33,027 nucleotides of DNA. It comes from Bacteroidia bacterium. Lineage in GTDB: Bacteria; Bacteroidota; Bacteroidia; NS11-12g; UBA9320. Location of the stretch: positions 1 through 33,027 of the forward strand of contig JAFMCI010000019.1 in NCBI GenBank assembly GCA_017857855.1, in the 5' to 3' direction. The notes below the pieces were generated by a model that was not told where the DNA came from, did no database searches, and was given only the letters and a program-made list of their open reading frames with translations. Numbering within the stretch: position 1 is the stretch's first letter; the number at the start of each line of letters is the position of its first letter. The position numbers and the translations under genes are program-made. Shown in pieces: positions 18,259 through 26,534 of this stretch.

Positions 18259-18262
18259 CAAG

Positions 18263-18335
18263 TGGTGTGGGGCGGGATCGAACCGCCGACACAAGGATTT
18301 TCAGTCCTTTGCTCTACCGACTGAGCTACCGCACC
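18263..18335 (-). tRNA. tRNA-Phe (anticodon GAA)
   Basis: Minus strand GGTGCGGTAGCTCAGTCGGTAGAGCAAAGGACTGAAAATCCTTGTGTCGGCGGTTCGATCCCGCCCCACACCA; D, anticodon (AAGGA-CTGAAAA-TCCTT) and T arms (GGCGG-TTCGATC-CCGCC) intact; 3' CCA not encoded. Confidence 0.93.
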
Positions 18336-18473
18336 ATAATCGGTACTTACTGTTAACTAGTTTCAGATAAACCTATCAACTCCGTAAGCGGGTGCAAAAA
18401 TAATCCTATAATTCACTTTTAAAAATAAATTATGGTTTCGGTATTTAAAATATTTCTAAGTGCCTATTTTTTC

Positions 18474-18481
18474 TAATTTTG
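18474..18481 (+). promoter_or_regulatory. Predicted -7 box (TAATTTTG) for the HdrD/GlpC-like gene
   Basis: Exact TAnnTTTG match, 12 nt upstream of ATG 18494; overlaps the TTG start chosen by the ORF track. Confidence 0.5.
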
Positions 18482-18493
18482 AACTTCCTACAA

Positions 18494-19801
18494 ATGCAGT
18501 ATATAGAACAAATTTTATTCGTTGCCATTTTAGCCGTAGCTATCTATTTCTTTACCCAAAAAGTAAAGCAGATTCGTAGAAATATTCTAATTGGGAAAGA
18601 TCAGATAATCAATGATAACAAGCCAGCCCGATGGATGATGATGGCTAAAGTAGCCCTGGGCCAAAGTAAAATGGTCGTTAGACCTGTCGCTGGTTTTTTT
18701 CACATTCTCATTTATTTAGGTTTTGTGCTTATCAATATTGAGGTATTAGAAATTCTAATGGACGGTATTTTTGGGACTCACCGGGTTTTATCTTTTATGG
18801 GACCCGTATATGATGCAGCTATAGGTTTCTTTGAAATTTTAGCGGTTTTGGTTTTGGTATCTTGCTTGGTCTTTCTAGGCAGAAGATTTGTTGTACATAT
18901 TCCTCGGTTTCATTCACCAGAAATGAAAGGTTGGGCTACCAAAGATGCAACGTATATACTGGTTATAGAAATCGTTTTAATGGGTGCGTTACTTAAAATG
19001 AACGCTGTAGATCAAGTGTTACAAAGTAAAGGTGCTGATCATTATGTGGCTGCGGGTAGTTTCCCTGTGTCACAGTATTTAGTTGGCTTTTTTCAAAATT
19101 ACGATATTTCGACATTGGTTGTGTTAGAGCGCGTTTTTTGGTGGTTTCATATTTTAGGGATTTTATTTTTTCTTAATTACGTTCCTTACAGCAAGCATTT
19201 GCATATTTTCTTAGCCTTCCCTAATACGTGGTATGGTAGACTGCAACCTGCTGGGCAGTTTGCGAATATGCCAGAAATTACCAATGAGGTGAATTTAATG
19301 CTTGACCCAAGTAAAGCAGATCCTAATATGCCACCGCCAGATAAGTTTGGTGTAAGCGACGTCACGGACCTTTCTTGGAAGAATTTGTTAGACGCATACT
19401 CGTGTACCGAATGTGGTAGATGCACCAGCTCGTGCCCTGCCAGTATTACGGGTAAAAAACTTAGCCCACGTAAGATTATGATGGATACGCGCGATAGAGC
19501 AGATGAACTGGGTAAAGCAAAGGACGTAAACGGAGCGGATTACCATGATGGAAAGTCACTACATGACTATATTTCACAAGAAGAATTGCTTGCCTGCACT
19601 ACGTGTAACGCTTGCGTAGAGGCTTGTCCTATTAATATTAACCCATTGGAAATAATATTTGGAATGCGCCAGTATCAAACCTTGGAAAAATCGAATATGC
19701 CGAGTGAATGGGCGATGATGAATAGCAACATCGAAAATAATCAAGCGCCTTGGCAGTTTTCGCCTAGCGACAGAGCAAATTGGACAAACGATATAATATA
19801 A
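18494..19801 (+). CDS. Membrane-bound 4Fe-4S dicluster protein (HdrD/GlpC-like (Fe-S)-binding protein)
   Basis: Multiple N-terminal hydrophobic segments, then two ferredoxin motifs CTECGRCTSSCP and CTTCNACVEACP. Confidence 0.9.
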   Translation: MQYIEQILFVAILAVAIYFFTQKVKQIRRNILIGKDQIINDNKPARWMMMAKVALGQSKMVVRPVAGFFHILIYLGFVLINIEVLEILMDGIFGTHRVLSFMGPVYDAAIGFFEILAVLVLVSCLVFLGRRFVVHIPRFHSPEMKGWATKDATYILVIEIVLMGALLKMNAVDQVLQSKGADHYVAAGSFPVSQYLVGFFQNYDISTLVVLERVFWWFHILGILFFLNYVPYSKHLHIFLAFPNTWYGRLQPAGQFANMPEITNEVNLMLDPSKADPNMPPPDKFGVSDVTDLSWKNLLDAYSCTECGRCTSSCPASITGKKLSPRKIMMDTRDRADELGKAKDVNGADYHDGKSLHDYISQEELLACTTCNACVEACPININPLEIIFGMRQYQTLEKSNMPSEWAMMNSNIENNQAPWQFSPSDRANWTNDII

Positions 19802-19840
19802 GGAATAACAAAAAATAACTTTCAGGTGTTATAATTCCTT
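19800..19840 (+). promoter_or_regulatory. Intercistronic hairpin ending just before the ATG of the downstream barrel gene
   Basis: AAGGAAT(19800-19806)AACA(19807-19810)...TGTT(19827-19830)-ata-ATTCCTT(19834-19840); 11 bp with a 3-nt bulge; no T tract. Confidence 0.5.
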
Positions 19841-19843
19841 GGT

Positions 19844-22561
19844 ATGATTAAAACTTTATTTCTTTTAGTTTCCCTACTGCTTGTGGGTTTTTTCTCTGCA
19901 GCCCAAACATATACTTTATCAGGGCGATTAATAAACACCTATGGTCAAGGTATACCATACGGCAGCATCGCTCTAAGTGATAGAATAGATACGTCTACGA
20001 TACAATTTTCCATTGCCAAAGAGGACGGCAGTTTTATAATGAAAGGTATAGCCGCTGGCGATTATATTATTCTTGCGGCTTCCGTTGGGTATGAGGTTGA
20101 GCATAAATTTGTTACAATCGATAATGATTGGTCTAATTTTAAGTTAGAGATGACGAGTTCTGATATCTCTATGAAAGAAGTGATGGTGAGGGCTAAAAAG
20201 ATTCCAGTGCTTATGAATGGAGATACTGTGATTTACAACAGCAGTAGTTTTAAAACGCAATCCAATGCAAATGTGGAAGATTTAATCAAAAAAATGCCTG
20301 GTATTCAAGTGAATAAAGACGGCTCTGTTTCGGTAGAAGGGCAGGCGGTAACCAAGGTTCTGATTAACGGTAAAGAATTTTTTGGAGGCAATATTGAAGC
20401 AGCGACTAAAAATCTTGATGCTTCATTGGTGGACAAAGTAGAGGTTATAGATAAAAAAACCGATGATGACGAATTTACTGGAGAAGAAGGAAACCAGCGT
20501 GAGAAGGTCATTAATTTAGTGCTTAAAGAAAATAAGGCGCAAGGTTACTTTGGCACAATTAGAGCCGGTTATGGCAGCGATGATTACTACGATGTACAAG
20601 GAAATGTCAATTTTTTTAAAGACGAAACACAGCTCTCTATAATTGGCGGATTCAACAATATAAACCGCAATTTGTACGGATGGAAAGATATGCAGACGCT
20701 CAATACGTTTGAAATCACGCCATTCAATAATAGTCAGAACAACTGGTGGTGGAATAGTGGCGTTAAAAGTTACGAGGGTGCAGGAGCGAATTTGCACCTT
20801 GAACCGATTAAAGGCATGAAAACCGATGTAGCCTACGTCATTACCAATGAACATAACATAAGTGAAAGTTCGACCAATTCTGAGTTGTATCTTACCAACA
20901 ATAACTTGTTCTCCGACAGAGTAGAACTGGGGAATGGAGATAAAGAAAATCACCAATTGAACATTAAAACAGAGTATGAGCCAGATACTTTGAATAGGCT
21001 TGTCTTTAGAGCACAACTCAGTAAGGAAGTGGGACAAAATTTTGACGGCTCCCTTACATTGAACATGGATAGCGTAAGGCGGGTACTTAATACTGGAGTA
21101 ACGAGAAATGTGAAAGATCTTGGCAATGAAAAATTAATTTCTAAAATTCATTGGACGAAAAAAAGCAGCAAGAAAACGGGGAATATGCTGCTAGCATCGT
21201 TGTATTACGGTGCCTCACAAAGTGGAAATAATGCGAGCAGTTTTTTTAACACATCACCCTATTTACTTGATTTTCCCACGAATGAGCCTGATTCACTTCG
21301 TAAAGAACTTACCTCATCTGAGAATACAATAGCTACCACTGCAATGTACCAGTTTCAATTAAACACCAAATGGACCATAAAACCAGGTGTTAATTGGATG
21401 ATGAGTGAGTACAATCATAATTTTTCGTGGTTGCCAGCATCGCAAGAGAAGTTGCTCAATAATAGTCCTCAAGGTACCGTAAAATCACAAAATTTAGAAT
21501 ACTATATACATATAAGTTACAAGCTAGATTCGTTTACTACCTTTTATGTGATTCCAGAACTAAATCAAGTTATTGAAAATAGAAGTTTTACTACGGATCA
21601 AGCAAATGCGTACTCGTTCCAACAGTTTTATTTCATTCCGTACATGTTTTTAAAATCTACAAAAGCACATAAATATGATTTCTCCTTAAATCTTCATGCT
21701 AATTTGAATAGACCAGATATTAGTCAAATATTGCCTGTGACTGACAACACAAATCCCTATAAAACCACGGTTGGAAATATCAAGTTGCAAAATTCTATGA
21801 ACTATTCGTCTAATTATCGTTATCAGCGTATTTTGGGTTTAGGTAAAACAATCTTTTTTAACGGGTGGAATTCGTTGAGCATAAATCCCGTAATCAATAG
21901 CAATGAAATAACACCACAGAATTATGCCGTATCTAGTGTTCTCAATTTTAAGAATAGAGTTTATTCAAATCAATCAGCGGGTGTTACTTGGCCCATTAAA
22001 GTAATAAAAGCGACTGTAGGTTTAGACGTTGACTACAACTTTGGGCAAGCTTATTTTATTCAAAATTCTATCGAGATAAGAAGTCTAAATCATACTACAT
22101 CCATAGGACCGAGGATACAGTTTAATGAGTTTGATATGTGGAGTTTAGATGCGAATTATATGGTGAATAGACAAACTGGAAGTATCGGAGGCGTAAGCAA
22201 TAATGGCTATTTCTATCACGAAATTGATGCAGAATTTGTTCTGACTCCTATGGAACGATTAGAGTGGAGTACGTCATTGTATTTGGAAATATATGGAGCA
22301 AACAATGCAGTGGGAGCGAAGAGTATACCGATATTAAGTTCAGAAATTTCCTTCTTTATAGATAAAGCTCAAAAATGGAGCATTGGTGCAAAGGCATACG
22401 ATATTTTGGATAAAAATCAGAATCTTTGGAGATGGTGGAGTAACAATGGGTTTACACAAAGTCAAAGTAATGCCATACAACGTTATGTAATGGGAACCTT
22501 GACGTATAAAATCAATAAGCCCAATAAAAAAGGTAAAACAGAATCAGAATACAATTACTAG
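19844..22561 (+). CDS. Outer membrane beta-barrel/TonB-dependent receptor-like protein with N-terminal carboxypeptidase-regulatory-like domain
   Basis: Signal peptide MIKTLFLLVSLLLVGFFSAAQ; YTLSGRLINTYGQGIPYGSIALSD; plug-like VEDLIKKMPGIQVNKDGSVSVEGQAVTKVLINGKEFFGGNIEAATKNLDASLVDKVEVIDKKTDDDEFTG; long barrel C-terminus. Confidence 0.9.
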   Translation: MIKTLFLLVSLLLVGFFSAAQTYTLSGRLINTYGQGIPYGSIALSDRIDTSTIQFSIAKEDGSFIMKGIAAGDYIILAASVGYEVEHKFVTIDNDWSNFKLEMTSSDISMKEVMVRAKKIPVLMNGDTVIYNSSSFKTQSNANVEDLIKKMPGIQVNKDGSVSVEGQAVTKVLINGKEFFGGNIEAATKNLDASLVDKVEVIDKKTDDDEFTGEEGNQREKVINLVLKENKAQGYFGTIRAGYGSDDYYDVQGNVNFFKDETQLSIIGGFNNINRNLYGWKDMQTLNTFEITPFNNSQNNWWWNSGVKSYEGAGANLHLEPIKGMKTDVAYVITNEHNISESSTNSELYLTNNNLFSDRVELGNGDKENHQLNIKTEYEPDTLNRLVFRAQLSKEVGQNFDGSLTLNMDSVRRVLNTGVTRNVKDLGNEKLISKIHWTKKSSKKTGNMLLASLYYGASQSGNNASSFFNTSPYLLDFPTNEPDSLRKELTSSENTIATTAMYQFQLNTKWTIKPGVNWMMSEYNHNFSWLPASQEKLLNNSPQGTVKSQNLEYYIHISYKLDSFTTFYVIPELNQVIENRSFTTDQANAYSFQQFYFIPYMFLKSTKAHKYDFSLNLHANLNRPDISQILPVTDNTNPYKTTVGNIKLQNSMNYSSNYRYQRILGLGKTIFFNGWNSLSINPVINSNEITPQNYAVSSVLNFKNRVYSNQSAGVTWPIKVIKATVGLDVDYNFGQAYFIQNSIEIRSLNHTTSIGPRIQFNEFDMWSLDANYMVNRQTGSIGGVSNNGYFYHEIDAEFVLTPMERLEWSTSLYLEIYGANNAVGAKSIPILSSEISFFIDKAQKWSIGAKAYDILDKNQNLWRWWSNNGFTQSQSNAIQRYVMGTLTYKINKPNKKGKTESEYNY

Positions 22562-22592
22562 TCACGTAAAAAAATATAAATTGCAACCCGAA

Positions 22593-23384
22593 ATGAGTGA
22601 AACATTACATGTACCAACAGTAGCAGAATTAACCGCAAAAGGAGAAAAACCAGATGTTTTGTTTTGGGTGGGTTGCGCAGGAAGTTTTGACGAAAGAGCC
22701 CAAAAAATAACAAAAGCATTTGTCAAAATATTAAACAATGTTGGAATAAAATATGCCATACTAGGAACCGAAGAAAGCTGTACTGGCGACCCAGCAAAAC
22801 GCGCGGGTAATGAGTTTCTGTTTCAAATGCAAGCGATGGCAAACATTGCTACACTTAATGCCTATGAGATTACTAAAATAGTGACCACATGCCCACATTG
22901 CTTTAATACTATCAAAAATGAGTATCCTAGTTTAGGAGGTACATATGAAGTGATTCATCATACGCAATTATTGCAAGAACTTATTGACGAAGGAAAACTC
23001 ACCTTCGGTGCAGATCCATTTAAAGGTAAAAAAATAACGTACCACGATAGTTGCTATTTGGGTCGGGCCAATGGAGTGTATGACGCTCCACGAAGAATCC
23101 TAGAAGCTATGGATGCCGAACTCGTAGAAATGAAGCGTTGCCGTAAAAACGGATTATGCTGTGGCGCAGGCGGTGCGCAAATGTTTAAAGAAGCGGAGTC
23201 AGGTACAAAAGAAATAAATATCGAAAGAACCCAAGAAGCTATCGCCACGGGTGCTAGTATAATATCTGCAAATTGTCCATTCTGCACAACGATGATGGGC
23301 GATGGCGTAAAGCATGCAAATATGGAAGGTCAACTAGAAGTCTTAGACTTAGCAGAACTTGTAGCGCAAGCTAAAGATTTATAA
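22593..23384 (+). CDS. CCG-domain (Fe-S)-binding protein (HdrB-like, cysteine-rich domain x2)
   Basis: LFWVGCAGSFDERAQKITKAFVKILNNVGIKYAILGTEESCTGDPAKRAGNE...TTCPHCFNTIKNEYP; YHDSCYLGRANGVYDAPRRIL...CCGAGGAQMF...NCPFCTTMMGDG. ATG 22593 preferred. Confidence 0.92.
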   Translation: MSETLHVPTVAELTAKGEKPDVLFWVGCAGSFDERAQKITKAFVKILNNVGIKYAILGTEESCTGDPAKRAGNEFLFQMQAMANIATLNAYEITKIVTTCPHCFNTIKNEYPSLGGTYEVIHHTQLLQELIDEGKLTFGADPFKGKKITYHDSCYLGRANGVYDAPRRILEAMDAELVEMKRCRKNGLCCGAGGAQMFKEAESGTKEINIERTQEAIATGASIISANCPFCTTMMGDGVKHANMEGQLEVLDLAELVAQAKDL

Positions 23385-23409
23385 AAAATATACAAACGAA
23401 ACATAATTT

Positions 23410-23445
23410 AAAGAGAGACTTCGGCTATGCCTTGTCTCTCTTTTT
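23410..23445 (+). terminator. Rho-independent terminator after the CCG protein, overlapping the 3' end of fic
   Basis: AAAGAGAGAC-ttcggctatgcctt-GTCTCTCTTT plus T run. Confidence 0.85.
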
Positions 23446-24384
23446 CTTGTTGGCATATTCCAACACTGCATTAGCCGTAGTATACCAGTTTCTACCTTCT
23501 TTATATGCATCTATGAGTCCTCTACGAGCTAAAAGACTCACATATTCTTGCCCGTAAGGGACTGAATTTTCTTCTACAATAGAGCTAATAGGTTTATAAT
23601 CATCTGCATAGTTTTCAATATTACTCAGGTATATGTCCAAACTGCGTTCAGCAGCTTGACACATCATCAATAGTAATTTACCATATTCTCCATTGTTTGC
23701 GTCGTTTAGTGCGGCATAATACTTTTTACGGTCTGCCGTCAGAATAATAGCCGGAGGATAACCCATGCTCATCAGAAATAGATTGTACATCAATCGTATA
23801 GTTCGTCCATTTCCGTCTGCAAATGGATGTATCCAAACAAATTTATGGTGAAATAAAGTAGCTAGTACCACAGGATGGAAACTAGCAATTTGTGCGTTAA
23901 AGCCCAATAGTAACTCATCCATCAAGTCGGGTACTTTTAGCATGTTGGGTGGTGTAAAATTAGCACCCGCTATGCGCACACCCATAGTCCTGTAGCGACC
24001 GGCATATTCGGGCATAATGTTTTTTAACAACAGGTAATGGATGTCACATATAGTAGCAGTTGTAAATGTAAAGTTATCGGAAACCAGGTCTTCAACTTTA
24101 TGTATAGCCTCTTTGTGATTTACCACCTCAAAGTGCTCTCGTAGAGATTTTCCTCCAACGGTTATTCCATCTTCTATTACGATTCTGGTTTCGGCAAGTG
24201 TAAGGGTGTTTCCTTCGATACTATTCGAATTATACGTCCATTCTATAGCAAGTTCATTTCGTAATCGAGACAATGCGTCTGCGCGCAGCGGTCTATAAAG
24301 GTCTAGTTGTTTTTTTTTAGTTGAAAGTCGGTCAAGGTGCACTTGCACCTTTGTCAAGTCTTGTTTATGTATCTCCCATTCCAC
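23425..24384 (-). CDS. fic: Fic family protein (class II, N-terminal inhibitory motif), predicted AMPylator
   Basis: HPFADGNGRTIR (23803-23829 covers HPFADGNGR); inhibitory SNSIEGN near the N-terminus; C-terminal winged-helix-like tail. GTG start. Confidence 0.94.
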   Translation of the reverse strand: MEWEIHKQDLTKVQVHLDRLSTKKKQLDLYRPLRADALSRLRNELAIEWTYNSNSIEGNTLTLAETRIVIEDGITVGGKSLREHFEVVNHKEAIHKVEDLVSDNFTFTTATICDIHYLLLKNIMPEYAGRYRTMGVRIAGANFTPPNMLKVPDLMDELLLGFNAQIASFHPVVLATLFHHKFVWIHPFADGNGRTIRLMYNLFLMSMGYPPAIILTADRKKYYAALNDANNGEYGKLLLMMCQAAERSLDIYLSNIENYADDYKPISSIVEENSVPYGQEYVSLLARRGLIDAYKEGRNWYTTANAVLEYANKKKRDKA

Positions 24385-24388
24385 CCCA

Positions 24389-24429
24389 CAAATATATCGG
24401 ATATCCCATAAATAATCACAATCCGATAT
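24389..24429 (-). promoter_or_regulatory. Predicted fic promoter with overlapping inverted-repeat operator
   Basis: Minus strand: -33 TTG (24421-24419), 22-nt spacer, -7 TATATTTG (24396-24389). Inverted repeat ATATCGGAT (24394-24402)/ATCCGATAT (24421-24429). Confidence 0.6.
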
Positions 24430-25523
24430 TATTTTTTACAAACTAAGATCTCATATTTACCATTTTCGGCTAATTGAATCACTTTCGTAAATAACTTGGC
24501 CAGATGAGTGGTGTAGTTAAGGTGTGTGTTAGCTACAATATAAAAGGAACCATTTACCTTAAGTGCACTAGCAGCTTCGCTGAAAAGTTTTAGAGAAATC
24601 TCAATGGTGTTTTCATATTCAAAATGAAATGGAGGATTGCAAAAGATAAAATCAAATTTCTCGTTTCGGCAAGCGTTTACTGTATCAGACCAATGATAGG
24701 TTACGTCATCCTTGCCTAAGTTTAGCTTTGCGGATGCAATCGCCAAAAAATTATCGTCTAATACGCTAATTAAGGATCGTGGTGCTTGTTTTCTTACGTA
24801 GGTAGCTATTACACCATTGCCACAGGCCAAATCTAGGATTTTGTGATCGTTCAGAAACTCAGGCATATTATCCAATAAAAGACGAGTAGCTAAATCTACC
24901 TTACCAGAAGAAAATACGCCCGCATACTGTTTAAGTGTAAGGCCTAAATCATTCGTTACAGAATGAAACAAGGGCACTTTTACGGGGGATTTTTTAGGTG
25001 ATTTGAGTATTAGAAGACGTGCTTTTCGCTCTGCTAGGGATTGCGACACATCGTCAAAATAGAGTTCTGCTATTTCAATCCATTTAGCGGTAAAATTTCG
25101 GGTTAGGAAACCGCATAGTACAACACTATTAGTACTAGATACGGCATGCAGTTGTTGCAGGTACAGTTGAAAAAGGTCGGCAGATTTTGGAACCTTAACT
25201 AAAGCTAAGTTTACATTGGTAGCTTGTATTTTAAGGGGGTTACTGTGTATTACTTCTTTGGTATCTAAGCCGTTGTTTTCAAGGTTTTTACGTAACGCTT
25301 TTAATTGTGATGCTTGATTAATAACCGAATGAGGTCGGTACGCATTTAATGCAACGGCCATAGCCCCAAAAGTATCATGGGCAATCACAATTGATTTTTT
25401 ATCTAATCCTAAAGTTAAGGCTGTTTTTAGAAGTAACTCATCGGCAGCGCTCCAAGGTCTCAGAGATTTATTACCAGTCTTAGGAAAACGCTGTAAGTTT
25501 ATGGTTTTGTGGTCGAATTGCAT
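24429..25523 (-). CDS. rlmG-like: RlmG-like 23S rRNA (guanine-N2) methyltransferase
   Basis: Two-domain RlmG layout: LQRFP...WSAADELLL...VKVPKS...YAGVFSSGKVDLATRLLLDNMPE, ILDLACGNGVIATYV, FIFCNPPFHFEYENTIEISLKLFSEAASALKVNGSFYIVANTHLNY. Confidence 0.8.
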   Translation of the reverse strand: MQFDHKTINLQRFPKTGNKSLRPWSAADELLLKTALTLGLDKKSIVIAHDTFGAMAVALNAYRPHSVINQASQLKALRKNLENNGLDTKEVIHSNPLKIQATNVNLALVKVPKSADLFQLYLQQLHAVSSTNSVVLCGFLTRNFTAKWIEIAELYFDDVSQSLAERKARLLILKSPKKSPVKVPLFHSVTNDLGLTLKQYAGVFSSGKVDLATRLLLDNMPEFLNDHKILDLACGNGVIATYVRKQAPRSLISVLDDNFLAIASAKLNLGKDDVTYHWSDTVNACRNEKFDFIFCNPPFHFEYENTIEISLKLFSEAASALKVNGSFYIVANTHLNYTTHLAKLFTKVIQLAENGKYEILVCKK

Positions 25524-25541
25524 TCAGGTTATTAATGGGGT

Positions 25542-25549
25542 CAAAGGTA
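25542..25549 (-). promoter_or_regulatory. Predicted -7 box (TACCTTTG) for the rlmG-like gene
   Basis: Exact TAnnTTTG match on minus strand, 18 nt upstream of ATG 25523. Confidence 0.5.
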
Positions 25550-25631
25550 GGCGTATTTCTTTATGTAATAACTCGATTCTAAAAGGGGTAGTTACAAAGA
25601 GAAGGGGCGTTTAATGGCAATAAATAAAAGC

Positions 25632-25639
25632 TATATTCG
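25632..25639 (+). promoter_or_regulatory. Predicted -7 box (TATATTCG) for the SUMF1-family gene
   Basis: 7/8 match to TAnnTTTG; identical to the susC box; 10 nt upstream of ATG 25650. Confidence 0.4.
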
Positions 25640-25649
25640 TTTTTTAATC

Positions 25650-26534
25650 ATGAAAAAAACCTTCTATTTTTTACTGTTATTGCCTTTCCTATTTGCCTTC
25701 GGCAAAAATCAGAAACCACAACATTCTAAGTATCTTACCAAGCACTACGTGAAAGTGCCTGCGGGATATGTGTTTACCAATGTACAAGCGGATGTACTGA
25801 AAATCAATAACCAAAATCCAATAAAAGATTCGTTGCAAGAATTTTTTATGGCAGCGACAGAGGTAACTAACTTCCAATGGAAAGAGTTCTTAATGTATTT
25901 AAAACAAGAAGGAAGAATGGAGGAGTATAGAGATAATATTCTTGATACAACCGTTTGGCGGCACCTATTGGCCTATAATGAACCATTTGTAGATTACTAC
26001 TACCAACATAAAGCATATTCAGAATATCCTGCAGTAGGAATGACCTTAAAACAAGCACAGGCCTATGCTAATTGGTTGACAGAGATTTACGCATTAAAAA
26101 ATCAAAGTGTTAAGATTATATTTAGCGTTCCGACAAAGAAACAATGGATACGGGCGGCTAGGGGAGAATGGCAAACACACTATCCTTGGGATGGGAAGTA
26201 TATGCGAAATTCTAAAGGTGCTTATTTAACTAACTTTAAAAATTATGACGCTGCTAATATTCATTACAATACTGAAATAAATAAATATGAAGTGATCTCT
26301 ATGAGTCAATGTATGGAAGGTACAATAACAGCACCTGCAAAATCTTATTATCCAAACAAATTTGGAATTTATAATATGTCTGGCAATGTTGCCGAACTAG
26401 TATCTGACGATACCGTAGCAATGGGTGGTAGTTGGAATGATACAGGTTACGATGTACGAGTAGAAAGTGAGCAGCCTGCTACCCAGCCTAAAAGTACTAT
26501 TGGGTTTAGGATGGTGGCGACAATTGAAGACTAA
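25650..26534 (+). CDS. SUMF1/FGE-sulfatase-fold protein resembling GldJ/GldK, exported
   Basis: FFMAATEVTNFQWKEFLMYLK; DTTVWRHLLAYNEPFVDYYYQHKAYSEYPAVGMTLKQAQAYANWLTEIYA; VPTKKQWIRAARG; NKFGIYNMSGNVAELVSD; AMGGSWNDTG; STIGFRMV. Hydrophobic leader MKKTFYFLLLLPFLFAFG without lipobox Cys. Confidence 0.8.
   Translation: MKKTFYFLLLLPFLFAFGKNQKPQHSKYLTKHYVKVPAGYVFTNVQADVLKINNQNPIKDSLQEFFMAATEVTNFQWKEFLMYLKQEGRMEEYRDNILDTTVWRHLLAYNEPFVDYYYQHKAYSEYPAVGMTLKQAQAYANWLTEIYALKNQSVKIIFSVPTKKQWIRAARGEWQTHYPWDGKYMRNSKGAYLTNFKNYDAANIHYNTEINKYEVISMSQCMEGTITAPAKSYYPNKFGIYNMSGNVAELVSDDTVAMGGSWNDTGYDVRVESEQPATQPKSTIGFRMVATIED

Noticed and set aside
17909-18292. 127-aa minus-strand ORF covering ridA and the tRNA-Phe end
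   Set aside because: Overlaps both a confident CDS and a tRNA; MSAVRSRPTPLERRTE is a typical spurious translation of tRNA sequence.
20516-21037. 173-aa antisense ORF in the outer-membrane barrel gene
   Set aside because: Lies wholly inside a confident CDS, no recognisable domain; likely chance.
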